From Pomphorhynchus laevis (lineage: Eukaryota; Acanthocephala; Palaeacanthocephala; Echinorhynchida; Pomphorhynchidae): 64,000 bases of DNA. The notes under the pieces are model-generated. The model did not search any database and was not told where the DNA came from. It saw nothing but the letters and a program-made list of their open reading frames with translations. Numbering within the stretch: the first letter of the stretch is position 1; the number at the start of each line of letters is the position of its first letter. Location of the stretch: assembly GCA_012934845.2 (NCBI GenBank), contig WNNJ02001850.1:1-64000 (forward strand). Direction: 5' to 3'. Position numbers and translations under genes: made by a program. Shown one piece after another: positions 20,490-33,060 of this stretch.

Positions 20490-22213
20490 TATAGAAACAG
20501 AATGCGATTGCTTGTTGAATCCTTATTATAATAAAGAATTGAAATTACAAAAATCTTAATTTTTATAAAATTACTGAACACATAATCTAGAATTAATTGA
20601 AGATGATGAATTATGGAAAATGCTATCAAAAGGGTATAAATATAGATAATATAATATTGATAAGAATGAAATTTACATTTCTTTATATAATGACTTAAAT
20701 GCTTACTTTGGAATTCTAGACTATTGGAATAATTCTAATATAAAGTGAACTACAGTTACATTAAATAATAATAACAGTAAAAATAAAATTTACAACTCGT
20801 TATATAATGACTCACTTTGGTAAGCTGATTTATAGTAAAAGCTTAAATAAGTCAGAGATAAACATTTGGAAAACCTACATTTTATAAAAAATTAGAGATA
20901 AAATGAAAATAAGAAATAATTATAAAAGGACAGATCAAACTACTAAAGATATGTATACAGAACTTACTTTATTAAAGTAATTATAGGAGTATCGAAAGTA
21001 ATCATATGTAGTACTTTTAAATGCACATTAAAACCACTTTCTGTCTGTGTGGATAAAATACTTAGAGTAATTAAAGCACACTTTATAAAATATTGTAGGA
21101 TAATCGAAATTAATGCTGGTACAAAACACTATTTCAGTATTAATTCTACAAAAGAATTTTTAGAACAGACAAAAGGAATAAATTTTCAAAATATAAATAC
21201 ATACGATTTTAGTACGCTTTATACAAATCTAGTTTAGTAGATATTAAAGAAGCGTTAGTAAAATTAATTAATCTTATATTCGGAAAAATATACATATATA
21301 TGTTATAATAATTATAACGCCTATCTAACAAAAATTAAACCATAAATCAAATACAAGTACCATTCGTAATCATTTTTACTCATCAGTGCCGGGTACTTCC
21401 CACTGCTGAATGCAGAGGAGAACCTACAAAATAATTTTTAGAACATACAAAAGGAATAAATTTAAAAAATATAAATACATACGATTTTAGTACGCTTTAT
21501 ACAAATCTAGATTTAGTAGATATTAAAGAAGCGTTAGTAAAATTAATTAATCTTATATTCGGAAAAAGATATACATATATATGTTATAATAATTATAACG
21601 CCTATCTAACAAAAGTTAAACCATCAAATAAATAAATATGTGGATAAAATTGAATTATTAGAAACCTTAAATATTTTGATAAATGAAAATTATTTAAAAG
21701 TAAGGGCATCTATATTTAGACAAATAAAAGGTGTTCCAATAAGATGTAGCCAAATTATAGCTGACTTATTTTTAAGCTTTAAGAATATGAATTTGTTCAT
21801 GACTGTAAAAAATACATAAATAAATCGGGTCCTCTCCTATGTTGTGTCGATGAATAGGGGCTGAAACCTGGTAGAAAAGCAGTTCCTTTTGATAACCTCT
21901 AATCCTTATTCTGATAAGTTGATTAACAGCAAACGCTTAAAACATGAATAATAAACATTTGAAAAGCTTAAATATTAAATAAAATTAGAGAGAAAATGAA
22001 AATAACGAACAGTTATAAACGGAAAGATCAAATAAATAAAGATATGTTTACAGAACTTACTTTATTAATACATAACTATATAATAACAACTATTGATAAA
22101 GCTAGTAATAACTTTGTTTTCGTGTGCAAAAAGCTTAATTATGATAAACTGATGAAAGAAGTCAATTATATTGATTTAAATATAAACACAGCATATGAAT
22201 GTAGCGATTTAAT
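20490..22213 (+). mobile_element. Patchwork of Naiad fragments (linker, RT, 3' UTR)
   Basis: Pieces in order: a degraded linker near 20495-20760 (ETECDCLL, HNLELIEDDELW, LSKGYKYR); a second linker end and RT start at 20780-21350 (MKIRNNYKR, PLSVCVDKILRVIKAHF, NINTYDFSTLYTNL); an RT piece at 21440-21800; a 3' UTR piece at 21830-21905 (GGGGCTGAAACCTGGTAG); and a separate RT start at 21990-22213 (KITNSYKRKDQINKDM, YIITTIDKASNNFVFVCKK). At least three partial insertions are implied. A non-Naiad insert of about 70 bases sits at 21355-21425. Confidence 0.75.
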
Positions 22214-23457
22214 AAATCTGATTGGTTGATTAACAAATGACATTTGCATCTTGTGCATTAAAAAGATAATCAAATAAAAGACGAATACTAAGATATTTTC
22301 TTTGTCCACATTCAGAAAAGTTGTATGCAATTAAAAGAATAAGTTGATACGAAATCCAAGGCCAATTCTAAAGTCAACGTAAGTTTCAGATTATATTATT
22401 TTCATAATATTAAACAACAAAAGAACGTATTTATGATGAAAACATTTAAATAATTTTGATCGGTTGACTGTGTCTTTAATATTGTATTTCATATAAATAC
22501 AATATTAAAATTTAATATTTATATGTAAATTTAATAAAAACAAACAGTATTTAAATTATTTATAATTCTAAAGTTTAAAATATTCAGAAATTTTATTTAA
22601 ATAATAAAAGCTCATAATTTAATTTTTATAGTATCAAAGTAAAACATATATCAATTATATTATTTTTAAGTAAATTATTAATTTGCTAATTTGATATCGC
22701 ATAATTTAATATTAAATTAATTCAAAGTTTAGTGGATGTAAACAAAACCATTACCTATATATTGAAAATATATTCAAAGAAATACAAAAAATATATTACA
22801 AAGTAATCAAATGAATATATCAATATACTTTAATCTCCAATGATATAAAATTTTAAATTAAGATGACGTTTCAATGCGAGTTTTTCAATTAAAATTTCTC
22901 ACTAAAAGTTAAAACTTATTTCTGATCACTGTATAATTTTTAGCTGATATTTTTAATATAAAAATATCTAACAAAAACATATAATTTTGCAATTGAATTA
23001 TCATAAACAATGATACAATTACATATAGAAAAATTTTTAAAGTTAAAATTTCAGTGATTCTGAATTTGTTGATTAAATACTCTGATTTAATTCTTAGGTT
23101 TTATTGAGTACTAAAGTGGTATTTAATTGTTGAAAGCACAACTTTAATTTTAAAGAACAGAGTTTCACTACTAGTTTATCACTTTCAAATGAGTTGCAAA
23201 TTTGTGAAAGATTTTAAAAGTTTTGTTTGAATCGGCATTGTTTGATACCATAATTCAACGTTAAATTGAGATTTTTTACAGAGGAATAGTAGCTAATCCT
23301 CTTTGATCATTCCGCAATACTCTACACTATTTTTCTCACACGTGTTGAACAACTGACAAAAAATTTTTTGCTCAAACAATTTACAAATGTCTAGCAAGCG
23401 ATAAGTAATTGTCATTGTCAAATATCAAGCATTTAGAAAACTTTGATACTCAAATAA
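22214..23457 (+). promoter_or_regulatory. Upstream region of the TALE homeobox gene, duplicated elsewhere
   Basis: About 1.2 kb with no coding sequence. From 22214 to about 23380 it is nearly identical to 31007-32173. It begins exactly where the preceding Naiad scrap ends. It contains AT runs, a palindromic GTATTTCATATAAATAC at about 22483 and TATA-like boxes, but no element I can name. It should hold the promoter and 5' UTR of the following gene. Confidence 0.55.
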
Positions 23458-24019
23458 ATGGAAACAAGTGCAGTTCTTTTGCACCGGGATCGATATGATG
23501 GATATACAGAATTTACAATCAATAATATCCTGAAAGACAAAATATCTAAACAAGAAACAAATTGGTATGTTCGATCTTAACATCTGAATTTTCTATTTGA
23601 AATTATTTTTAGTTACGCTCAAGACTACGTCAATGATAAAGAGAATATTACCGCCCAAGTGGCTACTGATTTCAAATTTCCTATATTGTACGGTCATGGT
23701 TATGATTATAGTTTTACGAAAAAGATTCAAAGTAATTGCAGACAAAGGTAAGAATATCGCGTTCAGTAATTTCATAATATCAAGATCACAATTTAGAAAA
23801 TTCAACGAGAGAACGTTAAGCATTTTAAATAACTTCTTATATCAACGACTGGAGCATCCTTACGCCAGTCGAAGTGAAATTTGTTCACTTAGTCAGATTA
23901 CATCGTTGACTCCAAAGCAAATTAAGAAGTGGCTGTCAAATAAACGCCGTCGGAATCTTCGATCCCGTATCTACGACTTCATGATGCAACATGAATCGAA
24001 TCGACACGAAGCTTTTTAG
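23458..24019 (+). CDS. Small TALE-class homeodomain protein, 3 exons
   Basis: ATG at 23458. Exons 23458-23564, 23613-23747 and 23797-24019 are joined by two GT-AG introns of 48 and 49 bases, giving 154 residues and TAG at 24017. Residues from about 81 to 143 form a homeodomain: KFNERTLSILNNFLYQRL, EHPYASRSEICSL, then TPKQIKKWLSNKRRRN. It aligns to PBX-type TALE domains with the three-residue loop extension (PYA for PYP) and the helix-3 pattern W-x-x-NKR-x-R; Phe49 is replaced by Leu. The first 80 residues are acidic to neutral with no known cofactor domain, and the protein is far shorter than normal PBC or MEIS members, so it is probably a lineage-specific TALE transcription factor. An unspliced 140-codon frame starting at 23597 gives the same homeodomain but a less protein-like N-terminus. 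Confidence 0.78.
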
Positions 24020-24029
24020 TCTAACGTTA

Positions 24030-24600
24030 TCGAAATCACGTTGATAACACTGCAAATTTGTGATTGATGCTTTTTAAATCATTATTATGGTCTTTTGTAA
24101 ATAAAATATGCTCATTTATAGTTTGTATAAATAAATTTTGTTATATAAAATATATAAAATAATTTAAATATAAATGATACTCAAATATAAAAATAAATTA
24201 GAGTTTATTGATCTTTTAGAAAATTTATAAATTAAAAAAAAATCAATCAACATCGGTTATATTAAATAAATTTATTATTTGATATTTTATGTTAAAATCT
24301 GGTATGTGATATGATTTTTTTTGAAAATTGATCGTAAATGAGATGATCGTTAAGAGTGAATTTAATTTATGCTAAGATGAAATTGCAAACTCAAAGAGTT
24401 GAAATAATGTAAACTTAGCGTAAAAACTTTATAGCCGACATAATATCATAATATTTTTTATAATATTATATTGTATATTAACTATTGAATGTTAAATGGT
24501 CAAAATATAACATTTTACTATTATAAAATTAGTATGTAAAATATATTGTATATTTTATGAATTTACCTTATATTTAATATTTGATAGTCGATACTTCTAA
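24030..24600. other. 3' flank of homeobox gene, AT-rich
   Basis: AATAAAATATG near 24100 may supply a polyadenylation signal. No other feature is seen before the RTE element. Confidence 0.5.
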
Positions 24601-24620
24601 AACCCACAAAGGGTACAAGA

Positions 24621-27600
24621 TTTAATCTATATATACTATATAGCCTCAAAAAGGTATACTTCTTCTTCACAAACTTATCTCTCAAGTTGGTCGCTGCTGC
24701 CAACAATTTCTTCCACAACGAACGATTTTCGGCCATCTCGTTTCCTATATCGGTCGCTATTCCTAGGCCATTGATGTCATTCTTGACGCAATCTTTCTAG
24801 CGTTTTTTAGCCTTCCTCGACTTCCTTTTCTTCGATCTTGACTTTTTCAGCGCTCTTTATCCAGTAATCATCGTCTCTTCTTACTACATGTCCGAACCAT
24901 CGTAGCCTTTTTTGGACGATGACGTCTCGTATTGAGTCCACTTTGAACATCTTCCAGATCTAACGTTGTGGACTTTGTCCTTTTTTGTGATACTCGCAAA
25001 CCATCTGAGTATTCTTATCTCGTTCACTGCTAACCTGTGGATATCTACCGCTTTTGTTGCCCAGGTCTCAGCTGCATAAATCATGGCTGGTCGAACAACA
25101 GCGTCGTATATGCACTCTTAACCTTTGTTGCTACTCGATTGTCGCATAGAATGCCCGAGGTTTTCCGTTAATTTTTCTAAGACTTTGTACTCTCAGTCTT
25201 ATCTCCGGCGCCAATGAATTCGACATATTCGTCATGCTGCCCAGGTATACGATATTGTCTCTTTTTTCTATTATGACTTCTTGCAATGTTAATCTTGGAC
25301 CCATATAAAAGGTTTTGGTTTTGCCGCTTTTTCAATCCGTTGCTCTCTAGTCTCTGACACAAACTCTCTAGCTGTTTTTTCAGTCTATCCAAGTTGTTAG
25401 CCATAAGGACCAGGTCATCTGCAAACAGCATTGTCCATGACGCTCTTGAATTAATCTGTGCAGTTCCCAAATCATCCGTCACTGTAACGAATAAAAAAGG
25501 ACTGAGAGCCAAACCTTGATATAGCCTGTCGCTACGTATAAATTGTCCGTTTCGCCAACCGGGCACCGAATGCCATTATAACAATTTTCATACATAGATT
25601 TGATTGCACGAACGTATGGTTCAGGGCAGTTTTTCTTTCTTAGGCATATCCAAGCAAGGTCACGTGGCACTGTATCATAGGTTTTCTCTAAATCTACAAA
25701 CACACAATGCAATGGCCTATTTCTCGCTGAATTTCTCGTAAAGCCGCCTTCTGATCGTGATTTCTCTGATTCTGTTGTCCACAACTCTCTTCCACAATTT
25801 CATTGTTTGACTTATTAGCTTTATCCCCCGATAGTTGCTAAATTGTTGGACGTCTCCTTTTTGCTTGTACATAGGCACTAGTGTACTCTTTTGCCATACT
25901 GTCGGAATTCTTCTAATTTCGTCAATTTTTTGAAAGAGCTTTGTTAATAGTTTGATCCCAAACAATCCAAAAGCTTTCCGAACTTCAATCATAATAAAAT
26001 CCGGACCCACGCTTTGACCAATTCTCACCTTTTTCATTCGCGACGATACAACATCGCAATAGTACGGTCTAACAACATGGTTATTGGGACACGCTTCTGC
26101 ATGAGGTAAAGAAGAATTCAATGTATTTAGCAGATTTTAGAAATACTTTTTCCATCTTATTAAGATATCATCATATATATCAAGGATTCTTCCTGAATTG
26201 TCCTTGATTATTCTAGTTAGTGCAATATCCTTCGATTATTTATCTCTGATTCAGTCTAACTTGAATATGAAATTTTTTCCATTATCCTTTTCGAGTTTAT
26301 CATATATGTCCTGATCAGCTTCCATCTTTGCGATGGCACACTTGCATGTCGCTTCTTTCTTAGCCTGCTTGTACGCCTCTTTATTCTCAACCATTGCATC
26401 GAAATCTAGTTTATTTTTGTCTGCCGTTATACGACTGACGGCATCTTTAACTGTCTGATTCTACGACCAAGCCTCCTAATTTGGTGGTGGTTTCCCTTGT
26501 GACAGTCCAAAAATTGTCTTCGATTCTTTAATGATGATTGCGACCGTTTCATTCCACCAGACTACAGGATCACTAACCTCTATATTCAGTTTCTGGACAA
26601 ATGATTTTTTAAATCTGTCTTCAGGATACATTCTTTCATATTCCATCATTTAATTTTCGGACTTATGGCTGTTTTTGCTGTTTCGCTTTTGTCCTGATCC
26701 TCAAGTCCACAACGATAACTCTATGTTGTGGAGCACATTATTCTCCTAGAATCGTCTTAGCGTTTAACACTTCACTCCACTTTGCAATCGGGTATAATAT
26801 GAAGTCAATCTGGCTTGAATATTCACCACTCGAATACGTGATGATATGCTTCGGTGTTTTCTACAATAATGTATTGACTAAAAGCAGCTCATTAGCCACC
26901 ATATAGTCTAAAAGCTTTTCACCGTCGACATATCTCTTTTCAATGCTCTGTCCGCCGTGGATTCGCTCAAAGCGATCTGTCGATCCAACGTGTCCATTGA
27001 AATCTCCGAGTATCACATATAGACAGTCTGTTGTCATCGTTGTTTCGGATAGGTGTTGTAATAATTCTGCCTTCTCTTCATCACTACAGCCAAGTTGTGA
27101 AACATATACGGAAACGACTGTGATGCTCTCGTCATGTTGGTTAATATTCACGGATATTATTCTATCGTTTGTTCAATTACTTCTGAAACATAATTCACAA
27201 GATCTTGATCAATGATAACCCCTAGACCATTTCTTTCACTGGTTCAACCGCTGTAAATGAGTTTACACCCATCTCCAAGGTCTCTAGACTTCGCTCCTTT
27301 CCATCAGGTTTCTTGTACACCGAGGATCCGAATTTTGCGTCTTCTCATCATATCCACCACTTCCCTGCTTCTTTCTGTCATTGATCTGACTTTTAGGCTA
27401 CATTCTGATGCCGTGATGACTTGCTTCTTTAGCCGAAACCGTTGATGTCTCGGTAGCCCTGATTGATTTTTCGCAAACTTCAGGCGATGCGCATGCGCGT
27501 TGCATTCGAGGTACACCCTAGCTCGATCGTTTGATAGTGAATTTGCTGGCATGTTTTATTCTGACAGGTGTTTTTACAGCCGGATGCCTTTCTTGCCGCC

Positions 27601-27679
27601 AATCCTCCTCCTTTTTAAGCCGGGCTTGGGACTGTCCTTGGCGGAGTTCAATCTAGTATACTATATAGCCTCAATAAGG
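24621..27679 (-). mobile_element. RTE-clade LINE, nearly full length, dead
   Basis: Minus-strand order: endonuclease from RSMTERSREVVDMMRRRKIR and ILGVQET (27304-27552) through LYVILGDFNGHVGSTDRFE (26861-27151); a decayed linker (26130-26860); RT fingers FSNYRGIKLISQTMKLWKRV (25717-26121); palm VFVDLEKTYDTVPRDLAW (25479-25784) and WTMLFADDLVLMANNLDRLK with FADD (25177-25566); and C-terminal YAAETWATKAVDIHRLAVNE (24884-25084). These are the blocks of RTE elements often annotated as craniofacial-development-protein-2-like. At least five frame changes or stops separate them. A 33-bp imperfect direct repeat lies at both ends (24621-24653 and 27647-27679). Confidence 0.8.
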
Positions 27680-27699
27680 CTTGCTACTAAGATGTAAAT

Positions 27700-28080
27700 A
27701 TCGTAGATATAAAATAATATTGTTAAACATATTTTAAAGTTTTAATGCACGAACAATCACAACAAAATTTATTTTTTTAGAATGCATGACTCAACTTTTG
27801 GAATAACCGAGTGTTGTCTTTTTTATAATCAGCTGAAAACAATTTACAACATACATGTTTGTACTATGAAAGAACGGACAACGAATTACATTTTTTATTT
27901 ATAACCCATTGATATGGTAATAATTTTATTTTAATGTCATCATGCCACTGGTTTACAAATTTATTATAGATATATAACTCTATAGAATAATACTTATTAT
28001 ATGCGGCTTATGTGGACAGAACCACTTACTTGTCAACCAATAAATAGAAATAAAAAAGAGAAAAAAGTAAACCAGTACTG
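27700..28080. other. AT-rich spacer
   Basis: No supported feature. Confidence 0.5.
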
Positions 28081-28485
28081 TACATTTGTAAGAAATGTGT
28101 AAATAATGCAACATGTCAGGTTTATAGTTAGCATTGCCGACAATTGTATTTGGTTTTCAAGGACAAGAAGATTTATATGCCAGAGGAAATGTGTGAAATG
28201 TAGAAAAATCAAGTCAGACTTTGCCTAGGGAGAGTAGTAGATTAAAAAGAGCTGTTCAAAGGTGTGAAAGGGGCAGATAATAAAATGTCTACTAAAAGGT
28301 GGTTCCAAGCTTGTGGCCTAGATACATGGTATGAGCGTAGGCCATGGACTAAGTCGTACGAAGGAAGTTGAAGATAGGATGGTGAGTCGGATCTACGGAA
28401 ACGATTATCAAAAAATAGTGTGCGCAATGTTACGCGTTGAGAAATGCCAGGCAATTGAGAAGACAATCAATAAATGGTAAGTATA
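28080..28485 (+). pseudogene. Unidentified coding-like remnant
   Basis: Several short frames look coding but do not join: SSQTLPRESSRLKRAVQRCE, MSTKRWFQACGLDTWYERRP, and MSVGHGLSRTKEVEDRMVSR followed by IYGNDYQKIVCAMLRVEKCQ, the last running into a canonical donor (TG|GTAAGT at 28477). A Cys pair pattern CKKCVNNATC lies at about 28090-28120. Composition is less AT-rich than the flanks. I do not recognise a family. It may be a decayed host gene with an intron beginning at 28478, or the remains of a mobile element gene. Confidence 0.3.
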
Positions 28486-28489
28486 CTTT

Positions 28490-28869
28490 TAAACGACCAA
28501 TTGCTATCACTGAATATATTATACATATGTTTATATATATTATATGTTCATTCTGTGCTTTTATTTCCTGTTATTATTTAATTTTACAGTTATGTAGCAC
28601 TATTTTAAAAGACATCAAAATCTTTCGAATTTTTTAAATAATAAATCTTATCATTCTTATCTTGACTATGAAAAACGATTACGCTCGTTCTTAACGGGTT
28701 TCTAATATATTCATTATTATTTGTGAATTAAAATTACAATGATTATATGTTATATCCATAAGTAAATAATAAATTTAAAACTTTAATACAATTTAAATAT
28801 AGATTTATATAGATATTATATCCTTGATATCTATCAGAGTGCTTTTACCAACTGTTTAATTCGGGTTTT
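28490..28869. other. AT-rich spacer
   Basis: No supported feature; it could be intron of the preceding remnant. Confidence 0.4.
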
Positions 28870-30710
28870 CAGATATATTTGACAACCAGGTTTTCTACGG
28901 CTTCATCACTCTTTAAACAATATATTAACAAGGTAATCTCGGATGTTCTCGAAGCAGTTGCATATTTGTACGATGTGGTAATCGGCTTCGACGACTAGAA
29001 TAGTCATATAATGCATATAGGTAAGGTGCTGGACTCTTTCCGAAAATCAGGCATAGTTCTGTCAAAAGAAAAATATTGTTGGATACAAAGTGAGCTTCCG
29101 TATCTTGGAGCACAGATCGAAAACAATAAAAGTTTACTTAGCCACGAACGAACAACAGAAACTACGTATACAAGACGGCCAGAGAACAAAAAAGAGCATC
29201 AGTCGTTTTTAGACTGGCAAATTATCATTCAAGGTTTGCGCCAAGATTACAGAAGACTTGCCAACCACTCTATGAAATATTACGCAAGGACATGATATGA
29301 AAGTGGTCAGACTGATGCGAAAAATCTTTTAGCATGACGAAGGAAATATTGGCGATTCCAATGCTATTGTGTCCTTACGATCATAGTCGCAAGCTCGTAT
29401 TAACATGGGATTCCAGTGATGAAGGTATTGGGGCATTACTTTGTCATGTCGGAGACGATGAACAGTTGGAACTAATAGCGTTTGCATCGCGCGTATTCAG
29501 CGGCCGGAAAGGAATTATTCCATAATCGAGACGAGGCTTTAGCAGTCATTCATGCAATGAAACGATTTCACATGTATTTATTTATTCGTCGTTTCGAAAT
29601 CTTGACAGATCACAGTCCCTTAGAGAGTATTTCCGGGTACAATAGAAACTTATCAAAGATGACTAATAGCCGATTGGTTAGATGGTCAGTGTGGTTATCA
29701 GAATATTGTTATGAGATATAATATATAAATGGGACTATGAATTTGTATGCCGATGCTCAAGCAAGACTCCCATACAGACGTCTTCTAATACAAGAGGAAT
29801 TTGATGACATTTTAGAAGTGCAAAGTGAAAAAGTCGAAATATTAGAACTATCGGTGAAAACCATAGTTATATAAACGAGCAAAGATAGCTAATTGACAAG
29901 GATTAAAAGATATATGATGCACGGGTGGCCGCAATTAATTCAGGGTATGTACAAACTGTTCTAGAGATGTAAAGAATAATTGTCTTGTGAGTTCGGAATA
30001 GTGATGTGGCCTCAGAGAATCGTAATACCGAAGGCCCTAAGATGTCACACGCTCAGCCTCCTACACGAAAAACACCCTTAGAATTCGCAATAAAAACTTA
30101 CTACGGTATTATATTTGGTGGTCAAGCGTCGATAAGGATATTAAGGATAATGTAGCGACATGTTTTCTTTGACAGACAACTCGTCCAAAGATTCATAAAG
30201 ATTTATTGTTATCATGGAACTTGCCGGCGAACCTTTGGCCACGTATACACTTGGATATTGCTGGTCCTATGAACGGACAGTTATACCTGGTGGCCGTGGA
30301 TGCAAGAAGCAAATGGCCATAAGTGTGGAGATCAGGAAACTGAAATACATCTAAGGTCACAGCTCGACTGGATGCGACATTTGCGAGGTAGAGTATTCTG
30401 CAAACGATAGTCTCGGACAATGTTCCGCAGTTCGTCAATTCGATGTTTCATGAATGGTCTGCGAAACTAGGAATATCTCACGCAAAAGCAAGTCCCTATC
30501 ACCCGAAAACAAACGGGTTGGCACAGCGATTTAATTGAACGCTTAAGAACAGGGTGTTAAAACAAGGGAACGACTGGGCAGACAAACGAGTAAACCAATT
30601 CATGTTATACTATAGAAATACGACACACCCATCCACAGGTAAGTCACCTGCCGAAATCATGATAGGTAGGCGTTTGCCTCATATAATTATACGATATAAT
30701 TTGATGATCA
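28870..30710 (+). mobile_element. Ty3/Gypsy-like LTR retrotransposon fossil (pol part)
   Basis: Recognisable parts in normal order are the end of the reverse transcriptase, RNase H (LTWDSSDEGIGALL, ILTDHSPLE) and integrase (ARSKWP, HPKTNGLAQRF-like, STGKSPAEIMIGRRLPH). No gag, protease or LTR was identified, so both ends are missing. It is clearly broken, with several disruptions, and is old. It lies close to the duplicated homeobox upstream region. Confidence 0.8.
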
Positions 30711-30744
30711 ATTTTTTTAAAGATTTTAAAATCAGCATTTAAAC

Positions 30745-31006
30745 TATTCTAACACATGTCTAATCAATTTGTGTAAATTTAAAATATTAACTGACATTCA
30801 CAACTGTTTTAATTTTTTATTGTAAACCTTTTTAATCGATATTTATTCAATTATAAATATTTATTACTCTTAATATTTATTAGATCTTAAATGATTTCAC
30901 ATATTTTTATATTTTCATATTTAAAAAATGCATTAGAGCTGTATTTTAGAGCCAATGCAAATTTTACAAATATTAATTTGTAAAAATTAGATGCGGTACT
31001 TTGAAA
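30745..31006. other. AT-rich spacer
   Basis: No supported feature. Confidence 0.5.
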
Positions 31007-32246
31007 AAATCTGATTGGTTGATTAACAAATGACATTTGCATCTTGTGCATTAAAAAGATAATCAAATAAAAGACGAATACTAAGATATTTTCTTTGTCC
31101 ACATTCAGAAAAGTTGTATGCAATTAAAAGAATAAGTTGATACGAAATCCAAGGCCAATTCTAAAGTCAACGTAAGTTTCAGATTATATTATTTTCATAA
31201 TGTTAAACAACAAAAGAACGTATTTATGATGAAAACATTTAACTAATTTAGATCGGTTGACTGTGTCTTTAATATTGTATTTCATATAAATACAATATTA
31301 AAATTTAACATTTATATGTAAATTTAATAAATACAAACAGTATTTAAATTATTTATAATTCTGGAGTTTAAAATATTCAAAAATTTTATTTAAATAATAA
31401 AAGCTCATAATTTAATTTTTATAGTAACAAAGTAAAACATATATCAATTATATTATTTTTAAGTAAATTATTAATTTGCTAATTTGATATCGCATAATTT
31501 AATATTAAATTAATTCAAAGTTTAGTGGATGTAAACAAAACCATTACCTATATATTGAAAATATAGTCAAAGAAATACAAAAAATATATTACAAAGTAAT
31601 CAAATGAATATATCAATATACTTTAATCTCCAATGATATAAAATTTTAAATTAAGATGACGTTTCAATGCGAGTTTTTCAATTAAAATTTCTCACTAAAA
31701 GTTAAAACTTATTTCTGATCACTGTATAATTTTTAGCTGATATTTTTAATATAAAAATATCTAACAAAAACATATAATTTTGCAATTGAATTATCATAAA
31801 CAATGATACAATTACATATAGAAAAATTTTTAAAGTTAAAATTTCAGTGATTCTGAATTTGTTGATTAAATACTCTGATTTAATTCTTAGGTTTTATTGA
31901 GTACTAAAGTGGTATTTAATTGTTGAAAGCACAACTTTAATTTTAAAGAACAGAGTTTCACTACTAGTTTATCACTTTCAAATGAGTTGCAAATTTGTGA
32001 AAGATTTTAAAAGTTTTGTTTGAATCGGCATTGTTTGATACCATAATTCAACGTTAAATTGAGATTTTTTACAGAGGAATAGTAGCTAATCCTCTTTGAT
32101 CATTCCGCAATACTCTACACTATTTTTCTCACACGTGTTGAACAACTGACAAAAAATTTTGTGCTCAAACAAATTCCAAATTTTGAAATTATTTTTAGTT
32201 ACGCTCAAGACTAAGTCAATGATAAAGAGAAAATTACCGCCCAAGA
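31007..32246 (+). pseudogene. Truncated duplicate of the TALE homeobox 5' region
   Basis: 31007-32173 is nearly identical to 22214-23380. It then skips about 200 bases, which removes the ATG exon, and resumes at the intron-1 acceptor and the first part of exon 2 (TTACGCTCAAGACTA, GAGAAAATTACCGCCCAAG), ending at about 32246. No homeodomain is present. The very high identity indicates a recent segmental duplication. The right breakpoint joins a tRNA-like satellite unit. Confidence 0.85.
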
Positions 32247-32249
32247 GGA

Positions 32250-32440
32250 AGAAGGTTAAAAATTTGGGTTATCCAGCAATGCATCGGATTACTTGTCGCT
32301 TAAATTTAGCAACGAATTCACATCCTTCTAATCACCCGAAATGATATCTCGAGCATCTTTTCATTTATATTTTTGATTTTTATGAAATAGGCTATTTTTT
32401 GTTCAGATATTTTATACAAGTTGGTATTTCCGAATATCTA
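32250..32440 (+). repeat. tRNA-like satellite unit
   Basis: It carries the family core CAGCAATGCATCGGATTACT, TAATCACCCGAAATGATATC and CTCGAGCATCTTTT, followed by the A/T-rich TTTTTATGAAATAGGCTATT tail. The 5' part is altered (GGGTTATCC). Confidence 0.75.
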
Positions 32441-32539
32441 CTTATATCTTTAAAAAAAGAATATTTAAATTTCCGACGAATCTTTGATTGATTACTCAGT
32501 CATACGTACCAAATAATATTAAATGTAATACATAAAACG

Positions 32540-32660
32540 AGCAACGCATCAGGCTACTTCGCACTATAATCTGCAATCGAGTTCACCGTGATTGTAACCA
32601 GAAACCATATCTTAAGCATCTTTTATGGCATTTTTTATTTTTTTAAAATCCAAAACTTCT
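32540..32660 (+). repeat. tRNA-like satellite unit, second subfamily
   Basis: It has the second-subfamily core GAGCAACGCATCAGGCTACT and CTGCAATCGAGTTCACCGT, then TTAAGCATCTTTTATGGC. The closing CACCC is replaced by TAACCAG. It begins the block that recurs at 47311. Confidence 0.7.
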
Positions 32661-32819
32661 TTTATATAAAAACATTAAAAATAAATTTAAAATAATTTGC
32701 GGATATTATTCCGACAATCTACTCGTAACTTGAAGTAAATATCCTTAAATATTTACTTATATTTTAAAGGTAACATATTAAAATTTGTGATAAACCTCTC
32801 TTTTATAAAAATAACGCGT

Positions 32820-33060
32820 TAGCTTTAACTTTTGGGGCTCGAGCATTGTATTATGTTACTAGTAACCATGATCACGTATCGAGTTTATCCTACTAGTCAT
32901 CCGAAAATATATATCGGGCATCTTTAAATCACATTTTAGATATTTTATTTTTATGAAATAAGGTCGATTTTTGTACATATATTTTTGATAATCAGATATT
33001 TCCGACTATCTACTCGTATCTTGAAAATTACATTAAAATTTACGGAATATATTTTTGATT
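32820..33060 (+). repeat. tRNA-like satellite unit, diverged subfamily
   Basis: GGGGCTCGAGCATTGTATTA, then TATCGAGTTTATCC, CTAGTCATCCGAAAATATAT and CGGGCATCTTTAAATC. Nearly identical units sit at 35575 and 47585. Confidence 0.7.

Noticed and set aside
23597-24019. Unspliced 140-codon version of the homeobox gene
   Set aside because: It requires reading through two introns with good splice sites; the spliced model has a normal ATG and a more protein-like N-terminus, though the unspliced form cannot be fully excluded.
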